Source: UBA4582 sp002389265 (GTDB lineage Bacteria > Pseudomonadota > Gammaproteobacteria > Pseudomonadales > Azotimanducaceae). Taken from it: a DNA stretch of 64,000 nucleotides. Below are positions 53,999 to 63,828 of this stretch, piece by piece. The notes below the pieces were generated by a model. It made no database searches. It saw only the letters and a list, made by a program, of their open reading frames with translations, and had not been told where the DNA came from. The stretch is from the NCBI GenBank assembly GCA_943788825.1, contig CALSRT010000006.1, forward strand, positions 124,001-188,000, in the 5' to 3' direction. The translations under genes were made by a program, and so were the position numbers. The stretch's first letter is position 1; each line of letters opens with the position of its first letter.

Positions 53999-54559
53999 AT
54001 GCAAGATCAAAAAAAACCAATAAGTCCTCCCCTAGATCGATCACTTGTCGATAAACATTCGTTCACCCGCGAGGAATTGCTCGAATGTGGCCATGGTCGG
54101 TTGTTTGGGCCAGGGCGGGCGCATTTACCGATTGATGAAATGTTGATGGTTGACCGTATCGTTGATATCAACGAAACCGGTGGCACTCATGGTAAGGGTA
54201 AAATTCGCGCTGAGTTGGATATCCACCCGGACCTTTGGTTTTTTAAGGTGCACTTTGTGGATGATCCTGTGATGCCCGGATGCTTAGGGCTTGATGCGCT
54301 TTGGCAATTGGTAGGTTTCTACCTGGCCTGGAAGGGCAATTGGGGCATCGGTCGAGCGCTTGGTTGTGGTAAGGTCGCGTTCCGCGGTCAGGTATTGCCG
54401 ACTGCGAAAAAGCTAGAATACGATATTGATTTAACCCGAGTTCGTGAAGGCAAGACAGTGCTCGGCATTGCCAACGCCAGGGTATTGGTGGACGGTGTGC
54501 AAATATACGTTGCCGAGGATATTAAGGTCGGATTGTTTTCTTCTCTGGACGAATTTTAG
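53999..54559 (+). CDS. fabA: 3-hydroxydecanoyl-ACP dehydratase/isomerase
   Basis: 186 residues from the ATG at 53999. FabA signatures are SFTREELLECGHGRLFG, DIHPDLWFFKVHFVDDPVMPGC with the catalytic His, LGLDALWQLVGFYL with the catalytic Asp, and GQVLPTAKKL. It makes the cis-3 double bond for unsaturated fatty acids. The start lacks a clear ribosome site but agrees with the promoter position and leaves only about 15 extra residues over E. coli FabA. fabB follows 8 bp later. Confidence 0.95.
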   Translation: MQDQKKPISPPLDRSLVDKHSFTREELLECGHGRLFGPGRAHLPIDEMLMVDRIVDINETGGTHGKGKIRAELDIHPDLWFFKVHFVDDPVMPGCLGLDALWQLVGFYLAWKGNWGIGRALGCGKVAFRGQVLPTAKKLEYDIDLTRVREGKTVLGIANARVLVDGVQIYVAEDIKVGLFSSLDEF

Positions 54560-54567
54560 GTGCTCTT

Positions 54568-55785
54568 ATGAAACGTGTTGTCATTAGCGGAATGGGTCTG
54601 GTTTCGCCGCTGGGTAATAATAAGATGGAAACCTTAGAGTCTCTTCGAGAAACGCGATCCGGTATCAAGTTTCAGGAAGAATATAAGGAAATGGGGTTGC
54701 GGAGCCACGTGGCCGGTAGTATCGATATTGATATCGATGGTCAGATTGACCGCAAGCTCCGTCGGTTTATGGGTGATGCCGCCGCATTTTCCTACATAGC
54801 GCTGGTTGAGGCTATTATGGATGCCGGGCTCGAAGAGTCAGAAGTGTCTAATGTGCGCACCGGGATAGTCGCCGGATCGGGCGGTGCCTCATCGTCTAAT
54901 TTGATCGAGGCATCTGACATCTTGCGTACCAAGGGGCTCAAGCGGATTGGGCCCTATCGTGTGACTCGAACGATGAGTTCTACGGTATCGGCCTGTCTGG
55001 CAACAGCTTTCAAAATTAAAGGTGTGAACTACTCAATAACATCCGCGTGCTCCACCAGTGCCCACTGTATTGGTCATGCCATGGAGCTCATCCAGCTGGG
55101 TAAACAAGATATTGTTCTTGCCGGTGGTGGTGAAGAAGAGCATTGGAGTATGACCTCATTGTTTGATGCCATGGGTGCGTTGTCAACTCAGCGTAACGAT
55201 GCGCCGGGCACGGCATCTCGTGCGTATGACAAGGATAGGGATGGCTTTGTTATCGCTGGTGGCGGTGGATTTCTCGTGGTCGAAGAACTTGAACATGCGA
55301 AAGCCAGAGGCGCGAAAATTTATGCGGAACTGGTCGGCTATGGCGCAACTTCCGACGGCTTCGATATGGTCTCGCCGTCAGGAGAGGGCGGTCAGCGGGC
55401 CATCGAGATGGCGCTTTCAACGGTTAACGCCAAGGTGGATTATATTAATGCACACGGGACCAGTACGCCTGCTGGCGATATCCCTGAAATTAATGCTATT
55501 CGCAGTGTCTTTGGCACGGAAATACCGCCGATATCCTCTACCAAGTCCTTGTCTGGCCATTCCTTAGGCGCCGCGGGCGTTCACGAGGCAATCTACAGTT
55601 TGTTGATGCTAGAGCATGACTTTATCTGCGCGTCAGCGAACGTTGATAACCTTGATCCTGCTGTTGGTGATGCGCCGATCGTGACGTCAAGAATTGATAA
55701 TGCTGGGCTGAATACGGTGATCTCTAATAGCTTTGGCTTTGGCGGTACGAATGCAGTACTGGCGTTTCAGAGATTCAACGGCTGA
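54568..55785 (+). CDS. fabB: 3-oxoacyl-ACP synthase I
   Basis: 405 residues. Catalytic Cys in ITSACSTSAHCIGH, His in NAHGTSTPAGD and His in LSGHSLGAAGVHE; the SACSTSAHCIG form and the fabA linkage mark it as FabB. It elongates the cis-3-decenoyl product of FabA and so sets the unsaturated fatty acid level. It is in an operon with fabA. Confidence 0.96.
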   Translation: MKRVVISGMGLVSPLGNNKMETLESLRETRSGIKFQEEYKEMGLRSHVAGSIDIDIDGQIDRKLRRFMGDAAAFSYIALVEAIMDAGLEESEVSNVRTGIVAGSGGASSSNLIEASDILRTKGLKRIGPYRVTRTMSSTVSACLATAFKIKGVNYSITSACSTSAHCIGHAMELIQLGKQDIVLAGGGEEEHWSMTSLFDAMGALSTQRNDAPGTASRAYDKDRDGFVIAGGGGFLVVEELEHAKARGAKIYAELVGYGATSDGFDMVSPSGEGGQRAIEMALSTVNAKVDYINAHGTSTPAGDIPEINAIRSVFGTEIPPISSTKSLSGHSLGAAGVHEAIYSLLMLEHDFICASANVDNLDPAVGDAPIVTSRIDNAGLNTVISNSFGFGGTNAVLAFQRFNG

Positions 55786-55836
55786 GTACGTTAGTTTTTT
55801 CAAGCTAAGCTATCCTAGTCAGTATCTGTGTCATAA

Positions 55837-55872
55837 ATTAATCCATCTAGTCTCTCACCTAAATGGATTAAT
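55837..55872. repeat. Perfect 10-bp inverted repeat between fabB and phoB
   Basis: ATTAATCCAT (55837-55846) and ATGGATTAAT (55863-55872) around a 16-base spacer. It is AT-rich with no T-run, so it reads more like a protein-binding site upstream of phoB than a terminator. Confidence 0.6.
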
Positions 55873-55978
55873 CATTTCTTAACAATACACCTCAGAACTT
55901 AATCATTGCCCGCTATATATTTGCACGACTTCATGCTTGAATGTTGGGGTAGAGTTTCGGGCAGGCCGGCAATATATA

Positions 55979-56668
55979 ATGAATAGAGCTAAAGTCGTTA
56001 TTATCGAAGACGAGCCGGATATCATCGAGGTCATGAGCTACAACCTGACACGTGAAGGTTTTCTGGTCAGTGCATCTAGAAATGGTGTCGACGGCTTGAG
56101 TCTGGTGCGTAACCAGTCGCCAGCACTGGTCTTACTCGATTTGATGTTACCTGGTATCGATGGGTTATCGATCTGCCAGCAACTTAAATCTGATCCGATT
56201 ACGCGGGACATCTCCATCATTATTGTCTCGGCTAAGGGTGAAGAAAGTGATGTGGTGATTGGTCTTGGTCTTGGTGCTGACGATTATATAGCCAAGCCCT
56301 TCAGCCCAAGAGAGCTTTTGGCGCGGGTCAAAGCCGTGTTACGGCGTAGCCCCCGGCAGGAAGGTCATCATAAGGATCGTATACAAATCAAAGAGTTAAT
56401 GATCGACACCGTTCGCCATGAAGTCTCTATTGCTGATGTTCAAATCAAGCTTACGGCAACAGAGTTCAAGTTGCTGTTCCAACTTGCCTCGCAACCGGGG
56501 CGAGCGTTTACTCGAGAGCAATTGCTCAATCGAGTCGTTGGTGATGGTGTCATTGTAGTCGATCGAAATATCGATGTGCACATCCGCTCTGTCCGCAAAA
56601 AGCTGGGTAATTATAGTCAGATGATTGAGACGATCAGAGGCGTCGGTTATCGTTTTAAGGAGGACTAG
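55979..56668 (+). CDS. phoB: Phosphate regulon response regulator PhoB
   Basis: 229 residues from the ATG at 55979 (MNRAKVVIIEDEPDIIEV). The receiver domain has the phosphoacceptor Asp54 in LVLLDLMLPGIDG and Lys in DYIAKPFSPREL. The C-terminal winged helix includes LTATEFKLLFQLASQPGRAFTREQLL and VDRNIDVHIRSVRKKLG. It activates phosphate-starvation genes when phosphorylated by PhoR, the next gene, 9 bp downstream. Confidence 0.93.
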   Translation: MNRAKVVIIEDEPDIIEVMSYNLTREGFLVSASRNGVDGLSLVRNQSPALVLLDLMLPGIDGLSICQQLKSDPITRDISIIIVSAKGEESDVVIGLGLGADDYIAKPFSPRELLARVKAVLRRSPRQEGHHKDRIQIKELMIDTVRHEVSIADVQIKLTATEFKLLFQLASQPGRAFTREQLLNRVVGDGVIVVDRNIDVHIRSVRKKLGNYSQMIETIRGVGYRFKED

Positions 56669-56677
56669 ATTAAACCC

Positions 56678-58480
56678 ATGTTACGCTCGCGGTTTTTATG
56701 GCAGTTATATGGTGCATTTGGCATCACTATTTTAGTCTGCACCCTGATTTTTGGTTTTTTCACTTCTAGTCAAGTTCAAAAGGATGCGAGGCAGCAGGTG
56801 CATGCTGGCTTGCTGGCAGAAGCATCTCTTTTACGCCTTATGTTTACCAATGACCTGGTGAATTCGACGCCAATTAACCTGCAAAACGTCACAGAGCTGT
56901 TTGAGAAAAGCCAAACACGAGTGACCATCATTGACCGGCAGGGTGTTGTATTGGCGGATAATCGAGAATCACCCAGTTTGATGGATAATCATAGTCAACG
57001 TCCGGAGATCATTCGGGCGCGGTTGAGCGGGACTGGCGATTCTGAACGCTTTAGTAAAACCCTTGGACGCAACCTATTATACGTTGCGCTGCGGGTAAAG
57101 TCGGCTGATGTCATACTCGGCTACGTGAGAGTCGCGGTGCCGATGCAAGCGGTAGAAGCTCAGTTGGCTGGCCTTAGAAATCAGATTTTGATCAGTGTGT
57201 TAGTCATTACTGGGTTATTTTTGATTTTTGGTTTTTTTCTAACAAGGATCTTCACTCGCCCGATTATTGAAATCACAAGAATAGCTACGCGAATGGCCGA
57301 TGGTGAGCTGGGCTTGCGTTTGGCACGGTTTCGTCGAGATGAAATTGGTGAGTTGGGCGTCGCTTTGAATAACTTGGCGCAAGGTGCCGAAGATCGAATC
57401 GTCGCGTTAACTAATAGTCGTGACGAAATTTCAGCTGTGTTGTCGGGTTTGAATGAAGGGGTTATCGCCGTAGATCTGAAGCAGAGGATCGTTCATATTA
57501 ATTCGGCGGCGCGGCAGATGCTAAACCTTGAGCGACATGATCTAACCGGTTTGCCGCTGTGGGAATTAGTGCGAGACAGTGAGCTTTGTGATGCTGTCGA
57601 CGCCTGTATGGGTAAGCAAAATAACGTTGATGGCATTTTGAAAAGAGAGGGTCGTACCCTCGGTCTCTCGGTCCTTTTAATGCGTAATCAAGCGACGAAT
57701 TCGCCTATAGGCGCGATTGTTGTACTTGAAAATGTTACGGAGGTGATGCGCTTGCAGCGAATTCGTACAGATTTCGTGGCGAATGCGTCACACGAGCTGA
57801 AAACCCCCATCGCCGCTATTCGAGGCTTTGCGGAAACGATTATTGACGACCCTAGCATGGAGGCTGAGACTCGGCATCACTTCATAGATAGGATTCGTAG
57901 CCAGGCTGCGCGGCTTGACAAGATTGTGCAGGATCTCATTCAGTTGTCTCGAGTAGACTCGCCAGTCAAAGTTCAGCTGGACGGCGATATTGATCTTGTC
58001 AGCTTGCTTCAACAGGTGTTTAAGGCAAAGTCTGAGGATGCGGTTGATAGCGGCGTGATGATGGATATCGATGTGCCGAAAGTACCTGTGACTGTCAAGG
58101 GTGAGCGAGGTGCGCTTGACCAGATGGTGAGCAACTTGCTGGAAAATGCGATTAAGTATTCGCGACAAATCGATGGCCACGTTCATCTGCGTTTAGTGGT
58201 TCAAGCTGGCGTTGCCATCATTGAAGTGGAGGATGATGGCATCGGGATTCCTGCTGAAGAGCAACAAAGGATCTTCGAGCGTTTCTACCGAGTTGACCGA
58301 GCACGGTCGCGCGAGCAGGGTGGTACAGGCCTAGGTTTGTCCATCGTTAAACATGTTGCCCAATCTCACAGAGGTAGCGTCTCGGTGACGAGTAAAGCAG
58401 ATGAAGGGTCGATATTCGTTGTGCGTCTGCCGATTGCCCGTAGTGGTCAATCGGCGAGTTCGCCGGCAGTCAATGGTTGA
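56678..58480 (+). CDS. phoR: Phosphate regulon sensor kinase PhoR (large form)
   Basis: 600 residues, longer than the 431 of E. coli PhoR. Two transmembrane helices (about 12-30 and 170-190) enclose a periplasmic or extracytoplasmic sensor domain; HAMP (about 190-245), PAS (about 250-350), HisKA with His372 (NASHELKTPIAAIRGFAE) and HATPase (N box LLENAIKYS, GGTGLGLSIVKH) follow. The domain order matches the PhoR form common in Gram-positives and other phyla, which has a true extracytoplasmic domain. It converges with the CrtI-like gene, leaving only 9 bp. Confidence 0.92.
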   Translation: MLRSRFLWQLYGAFGITILVCTLIFGFFTSSQVQKDARQQVHAGLLAEASLLRLMFTNDLVNSTPINLQNVTELFEKSQTRVTIIDRQGVVLADNRESPSLMDNHSQRPEIIRARLSGTGDSERFSKTLGRNLLYVALRVKSADVILGYVRVAVPMQAVEAQLAGLRNQILISVLVITGLFLIFGFFLTRIFTRPIIEITRIATRMADGELGLRLARFRRDEIGELGVALNNLAQGAEDRIVALTNSRDEISAVLSGLNEGVIAVDLKQRIVHINSAARQMLNLERHDLTGLPLWELVRDSELCDAVDACMGKQNNVDGILKREGRTLGLSVLLMRNQATNSPIGAIVVLENVTEVMRLQRIRTDFVANASHELKTPIAAIRGFAETIIDDPSMEAETRHHFIDRIRSQAARLDKIVQDLIQLSRVDSPVKVQLDGDIDLVSLLQQVFKAKSEDAVDSGVMMDIDVPKVPVTVKGERGALDQMVSNLLENAIKYSRQIDGHVHLRLVVQAGVAIIEVEDDGIGIPAEEQQRIFERFYRVDRARSREQGGTGLGLSIVKHVAQSHRGSVSVTSKADEGSIFVVRLPIARSGQSASSPAVNG

Positions 58481-58489
58481 TGGCAGCGT

Positions 58490-60058
58490 TCACAACTGGC
58501 GAAGAATTTCGCGGGCTGCATGGTGCCCGGGCAAACCGCTGACGCCGCCACCAGGGTGGGTCCCCGCACCGCAGAGATAAAGGCTATTGATCTCTGTTTT
58601 GTATTGGCCCATGCCGAGCATCGGGCGGGCGGAGAATAGTTGGTCGAGACTGAGTCTGCCGTGGAAAATATCGCCGCCGATCAGGCCAAATTTTTGCTCA
58701 AGATCCCAGGGCGAATGAATTTGACGACCGACCACTCGATCGGTGAATCCAGGGGCGTAGCCATTCACTGTGTCGATAATCAAGTCCGCCACAGATTCTC
58801 GATGTTGATCCCAATTGGCACCAAGCCCCGGATCGAACTGCTGGCAGAACAGGCTGGCGACGTGCTGACCCGCCGGTGCGAGTCCGGGATCAACAATGCT
58901 CGGAATCAACATTTCAACGATAGGTGCAGCAGACCAGCCGTGCCGACGCGCATCCGTATACGCCTGATCCATATACTCTAGGGAGGGGGCCATGATGATC
59001 CCGGCTTCCAGATAGCCCGGAATGCTGCTAGCGGTAAATTCAGGCAGCCTGTCGAGGGCAACATTCATGCGGAATGTGCCACTTTGGCACTTATAATCCG
59101 CAAAATGACTGAGCACGTCGGCGCTAACATCGGCCGGGTCCAGCAAATTTTCAAACAGCAGTTTGGGGTTCACATTGGCGATCACCAAGTCGGCTTTGAT
59201 GGCGCTGCCATCTGCTAGGTGGACTGTGCTGGCGCGCCCGCCTGTGACCTCCACCCGACTGACTTTCGCATCAGTTTGGATCGTCACACCACGAGCCATG
59301 GCCTCTGCTGCCATGGCTTGGGTGATTGCGCCCATACCGCCCACCGCATGGCCCCAGATACCTGACTTGCCGTTGACCTCGCCCACCACATGATGCAACA
59401 GGACATAAGCTGAGCCAGGCGAGTAGGGGCTGGCAAAGTGCCCAACAATGGCATCGAAGCCCAGTAGTGATTTGATGGCATCTGATTCGAACATGTCATC
59501 CAGTAGCTCACCGGCACTGACAGAGAATAACTTCAACAAGAAGCGTTTCTGACGGTTATTTAGCTGGCGAAACACCCGACTCAGATTAAACAGCTTCAGC
59601 AGATCGCCAAAGCCAATATCCATTAGGTTCGGAGGCGTCATGAGCATGACGTCCTTGACGACAGGCACGACCTCGTCCAATAGACGGTAATACTGACCCA
59701 ATTGCTCGGCGTCCGCCTGAGAAAACTGGGCTAAATTCTGCACTGTATCTTTAAGATCTGGATGGCTGACCAGGCTCCGGCCGTCTGGCATCGGCAGGTA
59801 ATTATTGAAGCGCCGAGGAAGAATCTTGAGGCCGTGCTGGTGTAGATTCAAGTCGGCGATGATTTTCGGATGCAGAAGACTCACCGTATAACTTGCTACG
59901 GAGTTACGAAAGCCAGGGTGAAACTCTTCTGTGACAGCGGCACCACCGACAATGCTTCGGCGCTCAAGGATCGTCACCTTTAGGCCCGCTTTAGCAAGGT
60001 AGGCTGCGCAAACCAGGCCATTGTGCCCGCCACCGATAATTACTGCGTGTTGACTCAT
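58490..60058 (-). CDS. Phytoene desaturase/PYROXD2-like FAD oxidoreductase
   Basis: 522 residues. N-terminal dinucleotide-binding motif VIIGGGHNGLVCAAYLAKAGLKVTILER and a C-terminal FAD segment YLCGAGTHPGGGVSGLPG. The second motif and overall length match the NAD(P)/FAD protein group that includes animal PYROXD2 rather than true carotenoid desaturases, and no crt genes are near. The substrate is unknown. Confidence 0.87.
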   Translation of the reverse strand: MSQHAVIIGGGHNGLVCAAYLAKAGLKVTILERRSIVGGAAVTEEFHPGFRNSVASYTVSLLHPKIIADLNLHQHGLKILPRRFNNYLPMPDGRSLVSHPDLKDTVQNLAQFSQADAEQLGQYYRLLDEVVPVVKDVMLMTPPNLMDIGFGDLLKLFNLSRVFRQLNNRQKRFLLKLFSVSAGELLDDMFESDAIKSLLGFDAIVGHFASPYSPGSAYVLLHHVVGEVNGKSGIWGHAVGGMGAITQAMAAEAMARGVTIQTDAKVSRVEVTGGRASTVHLADGSAIKADLVIANVNPKLLFENLLDPADVSADVLSHFADYKCQSGTFRMNVALDRLPEFTASSIPGYLEAGIIMAPSLEYMDQAYTDARRHGWSAAPIVEMLIPSIVDPGLAPAGQHVASLFCQQFDPGLGANWDQHRESVADLIIDTVNGYAPGFTDRVVGRQIHSPWDLEQKFGLIGGDIFHGRLSLDQLFSARPMLGMGQYKTEINSLYLCGAGTHPGGGVSGLPGHHAAREILRQL

Positions 60059-60245
60059 GAGCTTACTCTTGTTTTGGGTTACTCTTTTTTTTTGGATTAA
60101 AGGGCATTTGCCGTCAGGCGATAATAATACCTGAATGCGCTGCTCGTGTTTTGACTCAGTTGAGCCTGTTGGTGTATCGTACGCGCGCTCTGCAAGGCGC
60201 TCCTACATTGGGCCAGCGTGATGACAGTAGACGCGGACTTACCCT

Positions 60246-61628
60246 ATGCCAGATTCTCTTGCTGATGAAACGCAAGTTTTAGATAAACCCCAGTTAAATA
60301 TCTGGCAGCTCGCCTGGCCGGCAATTGTCAGTAATCTATTATTCTCTGTGATTGGCCTTGTGAGTATCAAAATCGTCGGTTCTCTTGGCGCCTCGGCAGT
60401 CGCGTCAGCGACCACAGGGAATCGAATATTTTTCGCCCTGCAGGCCATCATGATGGCGATTTCGGCGGGTACCACCGCCATGGTAGCACGATCTGTCGGT
60501 GCCAAAAATTATACGGAAGCCGCCAAGGTAACGAGCGTATCACTCTGGGTTGGCAACGTAGTTGCTGTGCTATTGATGGTCCCGTGCATTATCTTTGCCA
60601 GCGAGATGGCGGGTATCTTCGGCCTGGATGAAGCAACGACCGCGGATGCCGCGAGGTTTATTCAGTGGATTAGTGTCTTCAATGTTGCTTTTGCCATCAA
60701 TATGATCCTCAGCGCCTCGTTGCGCGCGGCGGGAGATACCCGTACACCATTATGGATTGGGGTGCTCACCAACGTCGTCAATGTGGCGTTGGTCTATTGG
60801 CTGGTATTTGGTGGTTATGGTGTTCCAGCGATGGGCGTCGCCGGAGCTGCTATCGCTAATGGGCTGTCATTCGCCCTCGCTGCGATGGTCTATTTGGGTC
60901 TGTGGTATGGCGGGCGATTAAAGGTTGGCGTGGGTGGCCGTGGTTCCATGACGGAAAAACGTATCCGTCAGTTGATCGATATTGGTTATCCAGCCGGCGT
61001 GGAGCAGCTGGTGTTCCAGTTGGGTTTTCTCGCTTTTCTGTGGCTGGTGGGCTACTACGGTACGGCGGCATTTGCGGCTTACGGTATTGGCGTGCAAATA
61101 CTGTCGCTGTCCTTTGTGGTCGGGTTCGGCTTTTCTATCGCTGGGGCAACCCTGGTGGGCCAGCATATGGGGGCTAAAGATCCCCAGGGCGCCATGCGTC
61201 ACGGTTGGCGGGCCACGGGTATGGCCATTGCCAGCATGGTAGGTCTCAGCGGTTTTATTGTCGCTTTCTCCGAGGATATCGCGCGTTTTCTGATTGATGA
61301 TGATGAAGTCGTGCGATTGACCGTGATCTTTATTTATATCTTGGGCATCGCCCAGCCGCTCATGGCCATTGAGTTTACTTTAAGCGGTTGTCTGCGCGGA
61401 GCTGGTGATACTCGCTTTCCGCTGAAGGCCACGATGGCTGGGCTGATTGGCGCCAGGGTTGGTCTCGCGGCATTATTTACTTTTATGGGTTTGACGGTGG
61501 TGTGGATCTACGCGGCGCTGATCGGTGATTACATCGTGAAGGCCCTAATGCTGGTTTCGCGCTTTAAGTCGGGAAAATGGCAACAAGTATTTTCTGACGC
61601 TGAGACGAAATTCGATAAGTACAATTAG
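60246..61628 (+). CDS. MATE family efflux transporter
   Basis: 460 residues with twelve predicted transmembrane helices in two homologous halves, visible as NIWQLAWPAIVSNLLFSVIGLVSIKIVG in the first and GYPAGVEQLVFQLGFLAFLWLVG in the second. RAAGDTRTPLWIGVLTNVVN and the matching RGAGDTRFPLKAT are the family's repeated signatures. It exports drugs or metabolites with Na+ or H+ exchange. It is divergent from the oxidoreductase. Confidence 0.93.
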   Translation: MPDSLADETQVLDKPQLNIWQLAWPAIVSNLLFSVIGLVSIKIVGSLGASAVASATTGNRIFFALQAIMMAISAGTTAMVARSVGAKNYTEAAKVTSVSLWVGNVVAVLLMVPCIIFASEMAGIFGLDEATTADAARFIQWISVFNVAFAINMILSASLRAAGDTRTPLWIGVLTNVVNVALVYWLVFGGYGVPAMGVAGAAIANGLSFALAAMVYLGLWYGGRLKVGVGGRGSMTEKRIRQLIDIGYPAGVEQLVFQLGFLAFLWLVGYYGTAAFAAYGIGVQILSLSFVVGFGFSIAGATLVGQHMGAKDPQGAMRHGWRATGMAIASMVGLSGFIVAFSEDIARFLIDDDEVVRLTVIFIYILGIAQPLMAIEFTLSGCLRGAGDTRFPLKATMAGLIGARVGLAALFTFMGLTVVWIYAALIGDYIVKALMLVSRFKSGKWQQVFSDAETKFDKYN

Positions 61629-61739
61629 TGATCTGAAGCTGGATTCGAGGCAATGTGTCAGCGTTTTGCAGTAGTGTTCCCGGTCGCCAGATTACGTTAT
61701 TCTGGCCGCTGAGTGCTCAGGTTTGATCAATTGAGGTGA

Positions 61740-62081
61740 ATGCGTGTGATGTTGAATAGAATCGTAATCGTCAGTTTGATGGCATGGGCTGGACTCACGA
61801 GCAGTTGCGCAAGCTTGAACATTGCGCCAGCTAAGACGCTAGTTGGCCAATGGCAGACGCAACTGGGTGGTTTCCCCGTCCTGATGGAATATACCGCCAG
61901 CGCAGTGAGTGTCGATAATCAGGCGCCGGTGACCTATACATTAGCCGGTGACAGGCTGAGTTTCAGTGAAGGTGGCCAACAGGTTCGCATTCTAAGCTTT
62001 CCCAGCAAAAATCAGATGATTCAGCTGGATCCCATGACCGGCACTGAGCATCGGTTTGATCGCCTTCCCGAGTCGCTGTAG
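61740..62081 (+). CDS. Small exported protein or lipoprotein of unknown function
   Basis: 113 residues. A hydrophobic signal segment (RIVIVSLMAWAGLTSSCASL) ends in a Cys that could be lipidated, though TSSC is not a standard lipobox. The rest (LVGQWQTQLGGFPVLMEYT, then SFPSKNQMIQLDPMTGTEHRF) looks like a small beta-rich lipocalin-type or similar domain. I do not recognise it. The start may be 61740 or the ATG at 61749. Confidence 0.6.
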   Translation: MRVMLNRIVIVSLMAWAGLTSSCASLNIAPAKTLVGQWQTQLGGFPVLMEYTASAVSVDNQAPVTYTLAGDRLSFSEGGQQVRILSFPSKNQMIQLDPMTGTEHRFDRLPESL

Positions 62082-62184
62082 GGCACTGCAATGCTTTAAC
62101 AATCCTGACTACTGGTTGAATATACAGTTATACGTGAGTACCATACCCTGAGACTCGTTTCATGGTCAGGGTAGAACTTGTTGG

Positions 62185-63828
62185 GTGAATGTATCAGTGG
62201 CTGACTTGCCGGTAGGCTATTACCGCGATAATTTTCTTTTTTTGCTCGAGTTCGTCGTTGCGCGCTATGCTGACCTGCTAAGTCAGGCAGAGGCCGATTA
62301 TGCGATGGGGTTCGGACGACTGTCGCTTTCCGCTCAGCGTCTTTATGTGCGCTTGGCGTTACGCAAGGGCCCATTGTTTCGCAGTGATAAAGTAGCATAC
62401 GCAGAGATCCCGCAACGGGATGACGCGGTCGAGGAATTGACGCGCTGTGGTTTTATCGATGGCGGTGCCGATGAAGATCTCGAATGCTTGCTGAGTCTCT
62501 TACTTAAACCTGAGCTCGTTCGCCTTCGGCCCGCATGCCATGGGCTTGGCCGCGAGGCCTTATTGGCCAAATTAACACCTATGGTCAGCCGGGATGAGTT
62601 TTATGCATTTATCAATTTTGAGGTATACCGTCCCCGTCATCTAGACACACTCAGGGTATTTCGCCTCCTGTTCTTTGGTAACCTCCATCAGGACTTCACC
62701 GAGTTTGTACTTAATGATCTAGGGATACTGCCCTATGAAAATTATACAATCGATCGACTGAGTCGGTTTTTCGATCGGCGCGAGAAAATCGAGCAGGCGC
62801 TGGCGCTAGGCATCCTGGGTGAACAAGCTGACGCCTGGATCATCGCGAAGGATGTCCAGGGGTTACGAGGCTATCAGGCATTGCTGCCGATAAACCTGGA
62901 TCCGGGTTTACAACGTCGACTCGATAAGATTAATAATCGGGTTGCCCGTGAACTTGAACGACTGCATGCCCATGATGCGGCGTTATCGCTCTACCAGTGC
63001 ACTGCCAGTGGTGCTGCTAGAGAGCGCAGCGCCAGAATTTTGGCGACTCAGCAGGGCGGGATTGATGCGGCCATATCAATCTGTAAACAGATTTTGGACA
63101 CCCCGGAGCATGAGGCCGAGTATGAGTTTGCCGTAGGTTTTGCCGCGCGTTTGCAGAAAAAAATCCATAAGGGTAAGCGGTCAGTACTGCCAGCGTTGCC
63201 CTCACCAGAATATCCTGTGCAGCGCTTAAGCCTCGATCGGCTCCCAGATCAGCGGGTCGAGCTTGCGGTCGTTGAGCACATTGAGCATACCGGAGATCGG
63301 GCCTACTACGTGGAGAATAGTTTGTTCAATGCCATCTTTGGGCTGGCCTTCTGGGACATTATTTTTGCACCGGTACAGGGTGTATTTTTTCATCCGTTCC
63401 AGCGCGGACCCGCCGATCTGTACACGCCAGCTTTTTGTACCGCGAGGGCCGATGCGCTCAAACTGCGTCGCCAGGAACTTGGTACTGTGGCAGATTTGCG
63501 AACTCGCGTGTTGGCGGTTGCGAAACAAAAAGTCGGGCTCGCCAATCCATTTGTGAGCTGGGGCTATATCAGCGCTGAGTTATTCGAGTACTGTTTTGAA
63601 CGCATACCCATAGGCCATTTTCAGGCGATTTTTGATCGACTGCTAGTGGACCCGTACGCTAACCGTAGTGGTTTTCCTGATCTCATCATCTTTCCCGCCA
63701 GTGGTAGTTATTTGCTGGCTGAAGTCAAAGGGCCGAATGACAAGCTGCAGGCGAATCAAATCCGTTGGTTAAGGTATTTTGCCGCAGCACAAATTCCTCA
63801 TCGTTTAGTGAATGTCGAATGGCACTAG
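62185..63828 (+). CDS. VRR-NUC nuclease (bacterial FAN1-type)
   Basis: 547 residues. The C-terminal VRR-NUC domain of the PD-(D/E)XK fold carries SGFPDLIIF with the catalytic Asp, LLAEVKGPNDKLQ with Glu and Lys, and a downstream Gln. The N-terminal half (YRDNFLFLLEFVVARYADLL and a SAP/winged-helix-like region) agrees with bacterial FAN1-like structure-specific nucleases, which unhook interstrand crosslinks or cut flaps. The start is GTG. It overlaps the next gene by 10 nt. Confidence 0.88.
   Translation: MNVSVADLPVGYYRDNFLFLLEFVVARYADLLSQAEADYAMGFGRLSLSAQRLYVRLALRKGPLFRSDKVAYAEIPQRDDAVEELTRCGFIDGGADEDLECLLSLLLKPELVRLRPACHGLGREALLAKLTPMVSRDEFYAFINFEVYRPRHLDTLRVFRLLFFGNLHQDFTEFVLNDLGILPYENYTIDRLSRFFDRREKIEQALALGILGEQADAWIIAKDVQGLRGYQALLPINLDPGLQRRLDKINNRVARELERLHAHDAALSLYQCTASGAARERSARILATQQGGIDAAISICKQILDTPEHEAEYEFAVGFAARLQKKIHKGKRSVLPALPSPEYPVQRLSLDRLPDQRVELAVVEHIEHTGDRAYYVENSLFNAIFGLAFWDIIFAPVQGVFFHPFQRGPADLYTPAFCTARADALKLRRQELGTVADLRTRVLAVAKQKVGLANPFVSWGYISAELFEYCFERIPIGHFQAIFDRLLVDPYANRSGFPDLIIFPASGSYLLAEVKGPNDKLQANQIRWLRYFAAAQIPHRLVNVEWH

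Noticed and set aside
55829..55850. Pho box upstream of phoB
   Set aside because: TGTCATAAATTAAT gives one half-site only; the second direct repeat is missing.
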